Source of the DNA: Neurospora intermedia | Taxonomy: Eukaryota > Ascomycota > Sordariomycetes > Sordariales > Sordariaceae | Length of the DNA stretch: 64,000 bases | Assembly: GCA_037102815.1 (NCBI GenBank) | Contig: BTPP01000012.1 | Location: 372,001 to 436,000, forward strand | Direction: 5' to 3' | Part shown: piece by piece, positions 10,831 through 23,400 of the stretch | How positions within the stretch are numbered: position 1 is the first letter of the stretch | Layout of the letters: each line of letters starts with the position of its first letter | Notes under the pieces: generated by a model | The model's input: only the letters and a program-made list of their open reading frames with translations | The model's database searches: none | Told to the model about the DNA's origin: nothing | Translations under genes and position numbers: made by a program

Positions 10831-13142
10831 ATGGACAACGACACGCCACCACCCATCCCACCCCGTCCTCCAGGATGGGTGAGCAGTCCGCTCTCAAGCC
10901 CCGGGTCAGGTCCAGTGCCATCGTCTGCAAACAACGAGACCCCTCCTCCCTTGCCACCAAGACGACCAACAAACGAGGAGCAACCACCACCGGTTCTTGA
11001 AAGGCAATCAAGACCGTACAGCTACGTACCGCCGTCTCGGGAAAGTTCCGGTCAAAGTCCTCCTCCTCTGCCGCCACGCGTAGCTCGCCGGCCTGTTCCG
11101 CAGAGGGAGCCGCAACCACAACCGCAGCCTCAGCCTCGGGACTCATCATCGCAGGCTGAGCCATTCCGACCACAACAATTCCAGGCGCCAAAGGTTGAGT
11201 GTAATCCGCTGAGTCCGTTGCAGTCGCAAACGGGATATCAGAGTACTGCAGCGGATTTTGAAGCGCGCAGAGGACGATATACGCCTTATCAGCCGCAAGC
11301 TCAAGCTCAAGCCCAGAAGCAGACCTTTTCCCCTCCTCCTCCACCTCCTCGACCACTCCCTTCCTCATCCTCACAACCCATCCCCCACGAAAAATGGACA
11401 CCCCTCTTCCAACCCACCGGCTCGCCCAATCCCATATTCATAAGCCTCATGAAATCCTTCTTTGAGATTCTGGTCGCTCAGCAGACACCTGAAATGAGGC
11501 CTGCTACTAATGGGAATGGGATGATGGCGGTGAATGGACAAAAACTGTTAAGTCCGGAAAAGTGTAGTGAGTTTTTGGATGTGCAGGGGTTTGCGGTGGA
11601 GCATAATCTTTGTGAGTTTTATCTTCATTTGTTTCTTTTCATGTTTGTTGAATTTCCTGCTTGAATCTTGGTGGTGGAGCAAGAAAACGGGGAAAATACC
11701 TCTAAGTAGGGTAGGGAATTGGAGGAGGAAAGAAAGAAAGGGGGAGAGGTCCGGCCAGAGAAAAAAAAAAAAAGAAAAAGGAACGGACGAGGAAAGAGAG
11801 AAAAAGAGATTGAGCATAAAAGGGGAAGAAAATAAGGAAGACAGGCAGATGAGGAGGGAGAAAGAAAGGGATGGGGCGACGAAGAGAGAGGAGACAACAA
11901 AAGAAGGAAAAAGAAAGAAAAAAAAAGAAAAAGAACACGAGGAGAAAGGGGGAATTTGCTGGACTGTCTACTTCCTCTGCATGTAGGCGGCAAGTGGTGC
12001 AGTGTGCCAAGTGGTCAGACGTCTTGAGCGAGAGCGGTCATGGACAGAACTGCTTCTGATCTTGACTCTTGTCTTGGAAGCCCATTTGCACCCTTTTCTT
12101 TGCCATTTCCATCACAGAAGGGATCTCCAACAAGCTGGGACGTCCAATACTGTCTCGATGGCTGTCACGAATTCGAAAATGACGAGTGTCTACCATTTGT
12201 TACTTCATCAAAAATGCGGCTCCACCTCCTCCTAGAGGTACCAAAGAAGGCACCACCGTTGTTCCTTCCCTCCCTACCCAATAACCACCACTTCTCCATC
12301 CTTCTTTTCTTCTTTTTCTTCTTCCTTCTTTTCTCTTTTTTTTTCTGTTTTTTCCTTTTTTTTTTTTCCTTTTTTTTCTTCTTTTTGCCTCAATTGCCCC
12401 AACCTTCAAAACCCAAAACTAACATGCCGCAGGGAAACTCAACAAAACCCCCTGGTCCTCCCTCCCCGCCATGTCCCTCCCGGGGCTCCCCAACCCCTTT
12501 TCAGGCGTAACCCCCCTCGACAAAGCCGACTGGGAATTTCGTCTGATTCTCCAAGCATTCGGCATCCACCACCTCCCCATTCCTCGTCCCCGTCCTTCTT
12601 CTCGCCCCCCTCCTCCGCCCAGGTCCACAAACCCCCTCATCCCCTCCTGGTTCAGCAGCATCCTAACCACCTCCTCCACCGAAATCCCCGAAAGCATGCG
12701 CGTCCTCGGCATTGGCCAAACTCCCTTTCTTACAGAGCAGGGATTCATCAAGTACATGGCTTTGGAAACGGCAGGGGAACCGGAGAGGGGGTTTGAGGGG
12801 GTTAATGCTGCTTTGAGGTATTATAGTTCTTATTCAGCGGGACAATGGGAAGAAACAGGACAATGGGGAGGAATAGGAGAAGCAGGAGGAGGAGGAGGAA
12901 TGAAAAGGTGGATGGAAAAACTAGGTCCGATACCGAGGGACATGTTTCCTGCCAGTTGTCCAAAAGAAATCCAAATGGCAGTGGATGTTGGACAGGCAAA
13001 GCATAGAAGGTTATGTGAGGAGGCGGTGGCGGGGTCGAGGGCGTATTGCGAGATGGCGGCGGAGGGGAGGAGGCATGCGGTGGAATTGACAGGGGATTAT
13101 AGGACTGTGAGGGTTGATGAGTGGGGGAATCGGATTTGGTGA
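10831..13142 (+). CDS. DUF7514-like protein with SH3-ligand N-terminus
   Basis: Exon 1 is 10831-11611 and exon 2 12433-13142, joined over an 821-bp intron (GTGAGT donor; ACTAAC branch 10 nt before GCAG). The junction keeps frame (phase 1, Trp codon), giving 496 residues. The N-terminal ~170 residues are Pro/Gln rich with three PxxPxR-type SH3 ligands (PPPIPPRPP, PPPLPPRR, PPPLPPRV). The second part resembles the fungal DUF7514 domain: WTPLFQPTGSPNP, then LLSPEKCSEFLDV, then across the intron LDKADWEFRLILQAFGI and FLTEQGFIKYMALET, ending in a PRDMFP motif. The domain's function is unknown. SH3 binding suggests a cytoskeletal or signalling scaffold, by inference only. The very long intron is odd for this genome. 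A small extra exon inside it cannot be excluded but is not needed for the frame. Confidence 0.75.
11612..12432 (+). other. Long intron with complementary purine and pyrimidine tracts
   Basis: Intron of the DUF7514-like gene. About 11700-11955 is almost purely A+G on the coding strand, and about 12275-12410 is almost purely C+T. The two tracts could pair in the transcript and bring the splice sites together, or form triplex DNA. Confidence 0.6.
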
Positions 13143-14907
13143 GTTTGGTTGTTGTTTACATTAAGGAGGGAGGAATGGGTTTGGGGGGGGGGGAGAAGAG
13201 AAGGGGAGGGGAGGGATGATGTGTAAAGACACCTAAACAAGCTGACTACCTACCTACCTCTATGAATGTTGACTGTGGACGTCCCAAAACTGAGGTAGGT
13301 AGCCTGCCCGTACCCACAGTTTCTTTTACGTACTACCCGAATCGTCGTAGACCCCCGGTGGATGTTTACCTGAGATAGGTTACCACAGCTTTGCACAACG
13401 AAATGTTGAATGTCTATTACCGTCCATCCTGCCCTCCCAAGCCCTCATCTTCTTTCTGGAATCTTTCATTTAATGTTTGTAAACCGGCTACCAAATACAG
13501 CGCTACAATGCAACTGAAGTAAACCAACCCATCTTCACGCCCATAGCGTAACAAGTCAAGACCTCACAGAAAATCGAGCCACCAAATACAAATGACAACA
13601 ACGGCAGCGCATATTTGCACCTCTCTACGTTCACGATATCCCCTCTATTTCCCGACTTCTTTGAATCCAGTGTAACCATCACCAGCAGCACGAAACCACC
13701 CTAGAAGGTATAGACAAAACATCACTGGGCCTAAAGTAAGACACGACACCCCTCACCATTCGCAGCAAGGAAGACTACCTGCTAACCTACCACGGTAGGT
13801 AGGTACTTGCCAAATCAGATCCTCCCTTCTTCTCTCGATCTCGATCCCTGATTTATTCGGAGTACTAGCCATTCAAGTGTAGGTACCTACCCACCACCAT
13901 GACTTTCGCGGCAGAGCGTGGCCCGGCGGGTTTCGGCGTCTTGACGAACAAGAAGAATTAACTCTCTTCCCATGTGAGGATTTTCGAATTCCGAATTCCG
14001 TAAAGTAACGTAAAAACTGGCTGGAAAGAAGACAAGACCGAGAGTAGCTGACGCGAGAAATTCGCAGTGTTTGGAGCCTTTCAAGACACATGGATGTTGT
14101 ATGTGGGCTCACGGAGGAAAGTGCCGTGTCCACATTGCATCAATGAAGAAGAGGACGGGACATATTACCTTCATCCACCTCCCCTCCCCCCGATAGTCGC
14201 GGTGCGGGACGAATGCCCAGATGTATGGATTGTTGAATACAAATATATAGCATATGGTATTTGTGGAGGAACGAAGCTTAGATCAGTATGAGAATCACGA
14301 GGATAACCGTAGATGAGGACACTCGCCAACTTGGGTTGTCTTGTACCAGAGAATAGTGGCATTGGGGATACACGGCGGGAGCGAGGGTTGTAAAGTAGCT
14401 AGGTACTCTTGGCTTCAGAGGGTGTTATCCGTATCTATCATGGAGCGTACAAAAGATGATCTCTTGTGAAAAAAGAGGAAGAAGAGGATATGGGTTTTTA
14501 TAGACATAGTCAGGAGATCTGACTTGATTGACACGATGATGCCATTGTTTTGTTTATCTAGCGATAATCGCAGGTCGTACTGGAGCTTATGGGGTCGTAA
14601 TTGTTGATCAACTCTCTCGCATGACATGTAAACTAAGGTGTGACTTTCTCCGCGCGAGTGTCGGACCTTCTGACCGAATAGAACACCAAGACCGGTTGTT
14701 TGATATAGGGATGATAAAGCAACATCTTCGAGACAAAGCATATTTCGCTATGTTGCTACCCCTTGTGAAGCTTTATTCCCAGCACGCTTAACTTCTAACC
14801 ACAGACTCCCCCTTGAACGCTAATCTTCCTTCTTCCTCTGCCAATCCGCTTCATAATCCCACTCGAGTGTTTTAAACGAAGATACGGGCCGACCAACACC
14901 ACCCAAC
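13143..14907. other. Intergenic, no gene seen
   Basis: Lies between the convergent DUF7514-like gene and ski8. It contains TAGGTAGG motifs near 13244-13256, 13293-13303, 13784-13806 and 13880-13892, several in inverted orientation. Frames are short and unsupported. Confidence 0.6.
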
Positions 14908-16161
14908 CTATGACCCAGTAGCCTCCCGATAAAACGTCAAACTCCTATTCGCCCCCGCCGCCACAAACATCTCCCCTTTACCCATACCCGGGGCGAGCGC
15001 CTTCTCCGACTTTGGCAACCACCTCACACACCAAAGGGCGCTTTCCGTCTCGCTGTGCGTCGCGACACAGACACCCCTCGCCACATCCCACACCCTGACT
15101 TTGCCGTCCAGCGATCCGCTCAACAGGTATTCGCCCGTGTCGTTCCAGTCGATCGATGTAATCCATGCGGGTCGGGTGCCCGTGGCAGATAGGTTGGCGA
15201 CGTGTTCACCGTGCTGCATGTCGTAGATGGCGATGATGCCTGCGTTGCCGGCGGCGGCGAGACGTTTGCAGCCTGGGGAGAAGGCGACGGCGCGGATGGG
15301 TTTTGCGAGGCCTGTTTTAATCACTCGTTAGCCACTTTCCCCCCTCTGTCATCCCCTCGGGAACGCAGAGAAGACTTACCAGAAAGCGAATAAACCATCC
15401 TCCCCGCATCATTATTAAACACATACACCCCACCATTCTCATGTCCACTCGCCGTGAACTTGCCATCCCTGCTCAAATCCACCGCCATCGCAAAGCTTCC
15501 CGTCCCTACACTGTCGTGTCCACCACCACCACCTGCACTCGCCCCCGTTTCGTAAGTTTGTATCTTTGCCTTCCCCAATACATCCCACACGTGAATCCGT
15601 CCGTCGCTCGTCGTAGCCGCTAGATACCCCTCGTCCGCACTCAGCGCAACGGCCCAGACATCGCCCTTTTCTTTCTTGTTGTCGGGTGTGGGGAGTGTCC
15701 AGTAGAGCGACCACTGGTCGGTTTCGGGGTTGCGGTGCCAGACTTTGGTGTCGCCGCCGAAACCGACGGACACAAAGGTGTTGCCGAGACCGCCGCGGGC
15801 GGTGGTGATGTGGTGGCAGCCGAGGCGGTGGGCGTTGGAGAGGGTTTGCGTGAGAGGAAAGGTGGGTGAGGTGGTGGTGCTGTGGATGAGGAGGTGGGAG
15901 GAGCCGGAGGCGGAAATGAGAGCGTTGGGGGTGGGGGCTAAAGAGAAGATTTCGGTTGGGTGGGCTGGAGGAATGAGTGTTAGTTGCGATGCGAATTCGA
16001 GAGGTTGGTGGACGGAGAGGAGGTGTTGATTGGGAAGTCATGGTGATGGAGGGGAGGGAGGCTTACCTTGGTCCACCGTGTGGAGGGTTAGGTATTGTTT
16101 CGACTGCGGTAGACGTTAGTATTTAGGCGTGCTGACTGTAGACTTTGTGAATTCTCACCAT
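14908..16161 (-). CDS. ski8: Ski8/Rec14-type WD40 repeat protein
   Basis: Ski8 is a WD40 adaptor of the cytoplasmic Ski complex (Ski2-Ski3-Ski8), which feeds RNA into the exosome. The same protein (Rec14) helps Spo11 make meiotic double-strand breaks. Four exons are read: exon 1 16161-16159 (only the ATG), exon 2 16103-16067, exon 3 15964-15380, exon 4 15311-14908. The introns (55, 102 and 68 bp) carry CTAAC-type branch sites and all junctions keep frame, giving 342 residues. The start MSKQYLTLHTVDQAHPTEIF matches the family opening (AH-x2-[ED]IFS). Repeats are visible as HVWDVLGKAKIQTYE, SGHENGGVYVFN, LAAAGNAGIIAIYD and SGSLDGKVRVWD, and length fits the family. The start-codon-only exon is the odd point. 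It is tail-to-tail with the DUF7514-like gene. Confidence 0.9.
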
Positions 16162-16748
16162 TGTCACCTGTCCATACACGAGGCGATCGTAAAAGTGGTT
16201 TGCGACAGGAAGTTGTTGCGGGAAGGAAGTTGTTTGGAGGAGGAAAGTCGTGGTTCTGGTGTTGGAGACAAGCACCTGAATGGTGGGGCAGCGACTGCAG
16301 CTTTCAAGACGTCACATCCGCGGTGCTAGCCGGGGTGCTCCAGAGCCTCCAGGTACGTACTTATCCGCTATCTTGATGTTGAATCCACCTTGAAGATGGG
16401 CTGAATCGAGGGTCTTTAGTCTTGTCGTTTCTATGGTCAACAGAGCAAACGATGTGCGGTTTTATTTTGTTGGATTTACGATGAGCGTTGGGCCCAAAGT
16501 TAGGTGGTATCATCGATATCCTGGGAACGCTCCCGGTGCCCTTTTCGATACACACCGGCGCGGACACTTTTGGTATATGTACAGAATAGTATACATTGTC
16601 TCGCTTCACACATGGACACCTAGATCGTACACAGATGTTGTGTGGTATGGGACGGATATAGCAACAGCCAAGTGCCATCTTTTCCGGGCATTTTCACATG
16701 CCCTGATCCCATCATCCTCCCTCTCCTCTCCAACTCAACATGCGCCGC
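16162..16748. other. Intergenic between ski8 start and mrpl32 end
   Basis: These 587 bp hold the ski8 promoter and the mrpl32 3' region. I see no gene, RNA or clear TATA box. Confidence 0.6.
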
Positions 16749-17217
16749 TTAGTAGGCCTTGGCGTTGCTGCCACCATTGCGGTCCATGAAGCCCTTGAGC
16801 TCTGTTGGGTATCATCAGTCAGTCAGCATATCTCCCTAGCACCGTAAAGACAAGAGTATCCCAGCAATTCCATCACATACTTCCCAAGCAGGTGGAGCAC
16901 AAGTGGTGCATCCTCTTGAGGTTGCCGCAAGCCGGGCACCGGTTGAGATGTGTCACGTCCTTGAGCGCCTTGCCGGCCATCTGCCTGTGTCTCTTCTTCA
17001 TGTGCGACGTCTTCTTCTTGGGCACGGCGCGCAGGATGCCCTCCCAGATGTCCTCGAGCAGCGACGGTATCGACGGAAGGAGCGAGATGGCGGCGGCGGG
17101 CATGGCGAAGTTGAGGGCGGGGACACCGAAGCGCTGTGTCCTAAGGGTTTGGAAGAAGGTCGAGGGGTTGAAGAGCCGCATCGCGGGGGCGGCAGCAGCA
17201 GCAGTCATGGAGGCCAT
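16749..17217 (-). CDS. mrpl32: Mitochondrial large-subunit ribosomal protein bL32m
   Basis: Structural protein of the mitochondrial large ribosomal subunit. Exon 1 is 17217-16881 and exon 2 16801-16749, with an intron 16880-16802 (79 bp, GTATGT donor, CAG acceptor). The product is 129 residues. The N-terminal ~65 residues are Ala-rich and hydrophobic with scattered Arg, as expected of a mitochondrial presequence. Conserved bL32 sequence follows: AVPKKKTSHMKKRHRQMAGK, then the zinc ribbon NRCPACGNLKRMHHLCSTC (two CxxC pairs). The spliced tail is KLKGFMDRNGGSNAKAY. In yeast, Mrpl32 is matured by the m-AAA protease before ribosome assembly; the long pre-region here is compatible with that. It is divergent from the septin gene. 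Confidence 0.95.
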
Positions 17218-18273
17218 TTTGAAGATTGGGGTATCGAGTCGGTTGCTGGGTGAAGTATAGATGGAATTCGTTTTCGGATATGCGCAAAAAGTATTCTAAC
17301 GGAATTTGTAGTTGTCGCGCGAGATATTGGGGCTTCCGGTTCAGTCCCTTGATGTCGTGTCTTGTTCCCTCCCTTGCTCAAATTCCAAACCCTGCTGTGT
17401 GGCCGTCAAAGTGCTGTGTCCGGGTGGTCGGATCGCGAATCGGGAATCGGTGGACGGAGAGCGGAGTGTGATTCGCGGACCAAAAGGTGCTTCCTCTGCT
17501 GGGCTGCCGGGGCCGAAAGTCGAGAACGGGCACCGCGCGCGGGACGGCAATCGTTCGTTGGAGATCCACCCATCTCAAAAAATTCGGGCATGGGTGACAC
17601 GGACCATTCGCGGTCTCCCCCCAGGTCTTCTGTTAGTGCAATTAGTGCAGCACTCACTGTCAAGTCAGTGCAGGTGCTGCTAAACCCGATTCGGGTGTTC
17701 CTGAAGCACTGACCCCACAGGGCCAATCAAACGAGCTGGGCGGCAAGGTGCGTCGCTGCCCCTTTCCCACCTCCCGTCATTGCTTGTGAGCCAGTGATTC
17801 GCAGGTTCAATTTGGCAGTCGACCCCCAGTTAGGTTGTTAGGTTGCCTGGGCCCCTGGAAGGGAAATTGTTGTTTGGCAACGTGCAGTAGCAGCAGCAGC
17901 GGGCAGAGGGCAGCACTGCAGTGACAACAGCAGTTCCCGTCTGCCCGTAGGGGAAAGCACCATCACGTTGTCTTGGTTGCCCAGTGCCGTCGGGTGTTCC
18001 ATCTCCCATCCTCCCATTGATTGATTGATTGAAGCATTGCTTGTCCCCTAATTGCACTTTTGTTTCATTTCACGACCACACACACGTCCACACACCACTT
18101 CTCTTCTTCTTCCCCGTTGTCCATCCCCGTCTCCAGTCCAACCCACGCCCTTCCTTCGACCGCCCGACAACAGCCATCTTCATCTCCATTCGCTTCTCTT
18201 TCATTGTTCCGCCATTTCTCTTCCCGCCATCACCTGCTTTTTGGAATAGCCCCCAACAAGTTACCTAGCAATC
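17218..18273. promoter_or_regulatory. Divergent promoter between mrpl32 and cdc10
   Basis: These 1,056 bp lie between opposite start codons. The right part is CT-rich (18080-18250), typical of fungal leaders. CAGCAGCAG and TTGATTGATTGATTG microsatellites occur near 17890 and 18017. No separate gene is seen. Confidence 0.6.
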
Positions 18274-19407
18274 ATGTCGACCATGGGCCCTGCCACCGTC
18301 CACCCCGAGACCCACGTCGGTTTCGACAGCATCACCTCCCAGATTGAGCGCAAGCTGCTCAAGCGCGGCTTCCAGTTCAATGTCATCTGCGTTGGTATGT
18401 TTACCTCTCCATTCAGTTCTCTGCCATCAACCTATGCCCAACTAACACCCCTTTCACCCAGGTCAAACCGGTCTCGGCAAGTCGACCCTCATCAACACCA
18501 TCTTCGCTTCCCACCTCATCGACTCCAAGGGCCGCCTCCAACCCGACGAGACGGTCCGCTCCACCACCGAGATCCAGTCTGTATCCCACATCATCGAGGA
18601 GAATGGCGTCCGTCTCCGCCTCAACATTGTCGACACCCCCGGCTACGGCGACATGATCAACAACGACCGCTGCTGGGATCCCATTGTCAAGTACATCAAG
18701 GACCAGCACTCTGCCTACCTCCGCAAGGAGCTCACTGCCCAGCGTGAGCGCTACATCCAAGACACCCGCATCCACTGCTGCCTCTTCTTCATTCAGCCTT
18801 CGGGCCACTCGCTCAAGCCCATCGACATTGTCGTCCTCAAGAAGCTGTCGGATGTCGTCAACGTGGTGCCCGTGATTGCCAAGTCGGACTCCCTTACGCT
18901 GGAAGAACGCCAGGCCTTCAAGGAGCGCATCAAGGAGGAGTTTGCCTTCCACAACCTCAAGATGTACCCCTACGACAACGACGAGCTTGACGAGGAGGAG
19001 CGCTCCCTGAACCAGCAAATCAAGGTGGGTTTTTGTACTGCCATAAAAAGAAAGTAACAATGGCTAACGTGACACAGAGCCTCATTCCCTTCGCCGTCGT
19101 CGGTTCCGAAAAGAGCATCGTTGTCAACGGCAAGCAGGTCCGTGGTCGCCAGAACCGCTGGGGCGTGATCAACGTGGAGGACGAGAACCACTGCGAATTC
19201 ATCTACCTCCGAAACTTCCTCCTCCGCACCCACCTCCAGGACCTCATCGAGACCACATCCCAGATCCACTACGAAACCTTCCGTGCCAAGCAGCTATTGG
19301 CCCTCAAGGAAAGCAGTGCGCAGGGACACAGCAGCAGGCCAATTAGCCCGGCTGCGGATCGCGAGATGAGCCGCAACTCTCAACGCATGACCATGAACGG
19401 CTACTAG
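18274..19407 (+). CDS. cdc10: Septin Cdc10
   Basis: GTP-binding septin that polymerises with Cdc3, Cdc11 and Cdc12 into filaments at septa, germ-tube bases and hyphal tips. Exons are 18274-18394, 18462-19024 and 19078-19407; introns of 67 and 53 bp have CTAAC branch sites and keep frame, giving 337 residues. The P-loop GQTGLGKST is at residues 41-49 and its codons are split by intron 1. The G3 motif DTPGYGD starts at 98 and the G4 motif AKSD is at 180-183. The septin unique element ends in the LRNFLLRTHLQDLIE region. The start (VGFDSITSQIERKLLKRGFQ) and the short tail without a coiled coil point to the Cdc10 subgroup rather than Cdc3/11/12. Confidence 0.95.
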
Positions 19408-20485
19408 GAGAAGCCCAACAACAATCAATGAGGACAGCAAACTTGACGGAGAGTCGGCACGCAACACAACACACTGCAATCCCCCGATATAGACGAACGA
19501 CGACCGATACGCCCTCGGGGATATGGGGGGCAGAACTAAAAAGGCTTTGTTTGGGTCGGGAAACAAGCGATGGCGCAAACGGGATGCAATGCGTTTATTC
19601 ACTACTGCCACGTCATGCTGGTTGGTGATGGTTATTTCGGTGGAGTGGACTTCTTAACCCCCTAATTTCATTTTTAGTACCGGAAGCTCCTTCGCATCTC
19701 TGCAGCTTTTGGGCCGACTTTTTACTTTAATGAGGCCTTGTCAGAGAGTATGCACTTAAGGGCTAAGATTCAATATTTTACGGAATACATACAGATGTGC
19801 CGAGAAAGGCGGATGGGAGCTTTCCAGGGGAGGTCCGAGGCAGAGCAGTTTAGAGACGAGGTTCTTGGGCCAGCTTAATTGTAGCCATGTTGTTTTTATA
19901 CAGATGTTCAATACCCAGCTTATTACGTACTTGCCGCTTTGGTTCCTTGACTTTGATGATGATGAATTTGTCTGGCAAGATGACCTGCTCTGTCTTTGTC
20001 TTAAGAAAAAGCCTGGAAGCTCAAGCTGACACCAAGTCCTGGGATGTCCTAGACTGACGTTAACTCCGGGGGCTGTTTACAGTAAACTCTTTGCCCCACC
20101 AATCCACGCGTGCCGTTCTCAGAGACACGTCCCACTCGGGTGGATTTCCCTTGTTGTGTCATTCCCGCATTCCCACAATTTCCATCTCGTCTTCTTTCTT
20201 CTTTCTCATTCGCATGTCCATCTCATCCTGGAACCCGATCTTGGTCAAGAGACTTGAACCTTGGAATCGCCAAATCCACTCCATCATCAATCAATTAATC
20301 AATAACTCCCGTCGACCTTGATGTAAACAATCATGCGCTTCTTCATCATCGTTACCGACCAGACGGATATCAAGTCGCATACACATCGCCACCATCCATA
20401 GCACCATCCATAGCCATAACCGTCTACCTACCTACTTTTGCAACAACATCACCATCCACCACCATCCGGATCCCCAACCGTGATA
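19408..20485. other. Intergenic, no gene seen
   Basis: Holds the cdc10 3' region and the promoter/leader of the next gene. A CCTACCTACCTAC motif at 20424-20436 lies about 50 bp before the next ATG. Confidence 0.6.
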
Positions 20486-23400
20486 ATGACTACGAATAGG
20501 AATAGAATGGCCACAAAGGACCCAGACATCGATATGATGGATATAGACATAGATCACGACAACAACGACGATGATGATGACTTTGACGCCGACGAATTAG
20601 ATGCTTATTTCCAGGCGCATGGGCTGGATGAAGTACACGAACCGTTTCGGTGGGGGTCGCCTGAACGGGGAGGACAGCAGGTACCACCACCATCGGGACA
20701 ACCGCAGCGGGAACCTTATCCCAGTTCAGGACGGAGGAATACCAAGTGGAAGGGGAAGGGGAAGGCTGTTGACTTTGAATTGGATGATGAAGGGAATTAT
20801 GGAGTAACTGATGGAGTCAATGCCTATGAGCAGGGGCAGGGACTTCAGGAATTTCGGGGGATGGATATGGAGTTGGAAGGGGTTGGTGAGGAGATGGAGG
20901 AGGATCAGGATTATGAGAGGCCGCCTCCTTCTTATCAACCTCCGGTGCAACCACTGCGAGTAAAACAGCAGACTACTTACAGTCCAGGGCGAAATGGCAA
21001 GTGGAAAGGAAAGGAGAAAGAGAAAGATTATGGACGAGGGGATGTGCTGGGGCTAGATGGTCCTGCTGGGCTACATCTAGGGAATCCAGCTGGGATAGAC
21101 AATCCTGCGGTACCAGGCGGAAACTCAGCTGGGTTCGGGAGGGATAATGTCCTAGGAAATCCAACCGGATTCGGAAAAGGCGATGTCCTAGGTCGAGACG
21201 CTGAACTTCCCAGAGATGACATACTCGCAAGAGACAGTAGGTTAGCCAAAGTTCGCGCCTGGCTGGACCAAGCCGCAGGCCAACCATCATCATCCAAAGT
21301 CCTCAGCAAGGATAACGCCGCCGCCGCCGTCGTCATCACCAACCAACAACAAACTAAAGATAACGGCCAGACAAAAGCAGCAGGCCAAGCCGAGGGAGAA
21401 GATGGGGAAAAGGAAAAATCTGTCCCTCCGGTAGACGACCCCGACGACTCGGAAGCATCCATTGCTGCTCGCCCTATCGTCTCGCATGACCCTGACCACC
21501 CTGATCGCCCGATTGATTTGGATGTCAAGCTTGCACGGGGGGTTATTCGTCATGTGGTTTTAACTGAGAAGTTTCCTGAGGTTTGGCCTGTCCCGGGGAC
21601 GGTGGCGGAGGGGGAAGCACAAAAGATGGGCGGGGGAAAGAGGCAGGAGGGACAGGAGGATCAGGGGGACAATAAGGGGATGCGTGGGCAAAATGAGGTG
21701 GAGGGGGTTGGGGCGGAACAAAAGGGAGCGGAACAGAAGGGGTTGGATCAAGAGAAGCACAGAGAGAAAGACGCGGATGGCCCCATAGAACAGACGGGCA
21801 AGAAGGAAGTGGCGATCCCAAAAGGGGTGGTGATGCTCGTCAAGGGTATCCAATACCTCAAATTGCCTCCTGAATACTTGGATGGGTCGCAACTTGGTTC
21901 GGAGTATTATTATGAGGATGATTCACAGCGTGGAAGCACTCCCGCCTCCGAACTAGGGACCAAACAGCCTCGTGCACATGGCAACGGTAGCCAAAAGTTC
22001 TACGACGAAGCAGATGTCGACGACTTCGATAATCACACCGATTACTTCAGCGAGCACGAAAGACGGCACTCCTCCTCTGGTCAACACAGCTTTGCAAAAC
22101 CCGCCAAAGAACTTGACCAAGACCAAGAAATCCCCGAAACCGACCTCTCATCAGCCAGAAACCACCCCTCTACCATCGCCGACTCCGACTCCGACTCTGA
22201 CGTCCCCATGTCCAACAGCGACTACCACCTCCCCCCACCATCCAGCCAAGTCCCACCCCAAAGCCAATCCTCCCAGTTATCCCGCAAACGCACCTGGTCC
22301 CAACGGCATGACCCTTCATCTCCCTCATCTCCCTCTTCTTCCCCTTCCGCCCCTTCCCCCCCTTCACCCCCTGCCTATCCAACCATCTTCGACAACCGCA
22401 CCCCTCCCCCACGACCACCCAGTTCCAATTCCTTTCCCTCCCAACCACCCATGGGCCCTCCAGACCTAGTCATCCGCTTGCTTCTCTACGACGGGGAGTT
22501 CTGGGTGCAAGCCATTCTGAGGCCCGAGTTCCATTACCTAGTGCTAGGACGCGATTTCGATGAGTGGGCTTCTGTTACGTACCCGGAAGTTGAACAAATA
22601 AAAGATCAAGCAAAGGGAGACCAAAGAAAGGGAGACCAAAAAAAGGGAGGAGGAAAAGAAAAGACGGCGGAAGAAATGGCCCAGGAGGAGGAAGAGAAAG
22701 AGCAGGAAAGGTGGCAGAAAAAGTGGCAGGAAAAGGCAAGGGGGGATGTGATGGAGGGGGTGTATGTGCGGTTGATGGGGGATGATGTGATAGTGGAGTT
22801 TGAGGAGGTTGATGTTGAGGAGAAGCCGGTGCTGATGCCGATGCCGATGCCGATGAAGATGCCGGTGCCGCTGCTTGAGCAGATGCTTCAGCAGATGAAG
22901 GATGGTGATGCTGTGAGTAGGGTTCAGGAAAAGGGGAAGGGTATTCAGGGGATGAGAGGGAGGCAGCAGGTTGGGGGTATACACGACGATGGGATTGGTG
23001 ATCCGGAAAAGTTGGAAAAGTTGAGGAGGGAGATTTTAGAGCGGAAGTGGCTGGAAAAGTGGAAAGAAGTTGAGGCTAAAGAAAAAGCCAGGATAGCAAA
23101 AGAACAAGAAGCCAACAAACTAAAGGAGGATGGAAAACCAAAGACAACAAGGATGATCTGCCTAGTGGTAGGCCACATGGTTCCGGTCGGATTGGATAGG
23201 AAATTCATGAGGGAGGTGAAGAAAGCACAACTCAAGGCTATGGCAGAAGAGCTAGGTCCCGCCTTGCAAGTGACATCGACAGCAAGCGATAAGATGGATT
23301 TGGATAAGAAAGACGAAAAGTCGAATCCGCAGCAGCCTTGGTGGGTGCCGACTGGATACGTGGCGGAACTGGACGCGAGGGATGCGAAGAGGAGGAAAGA

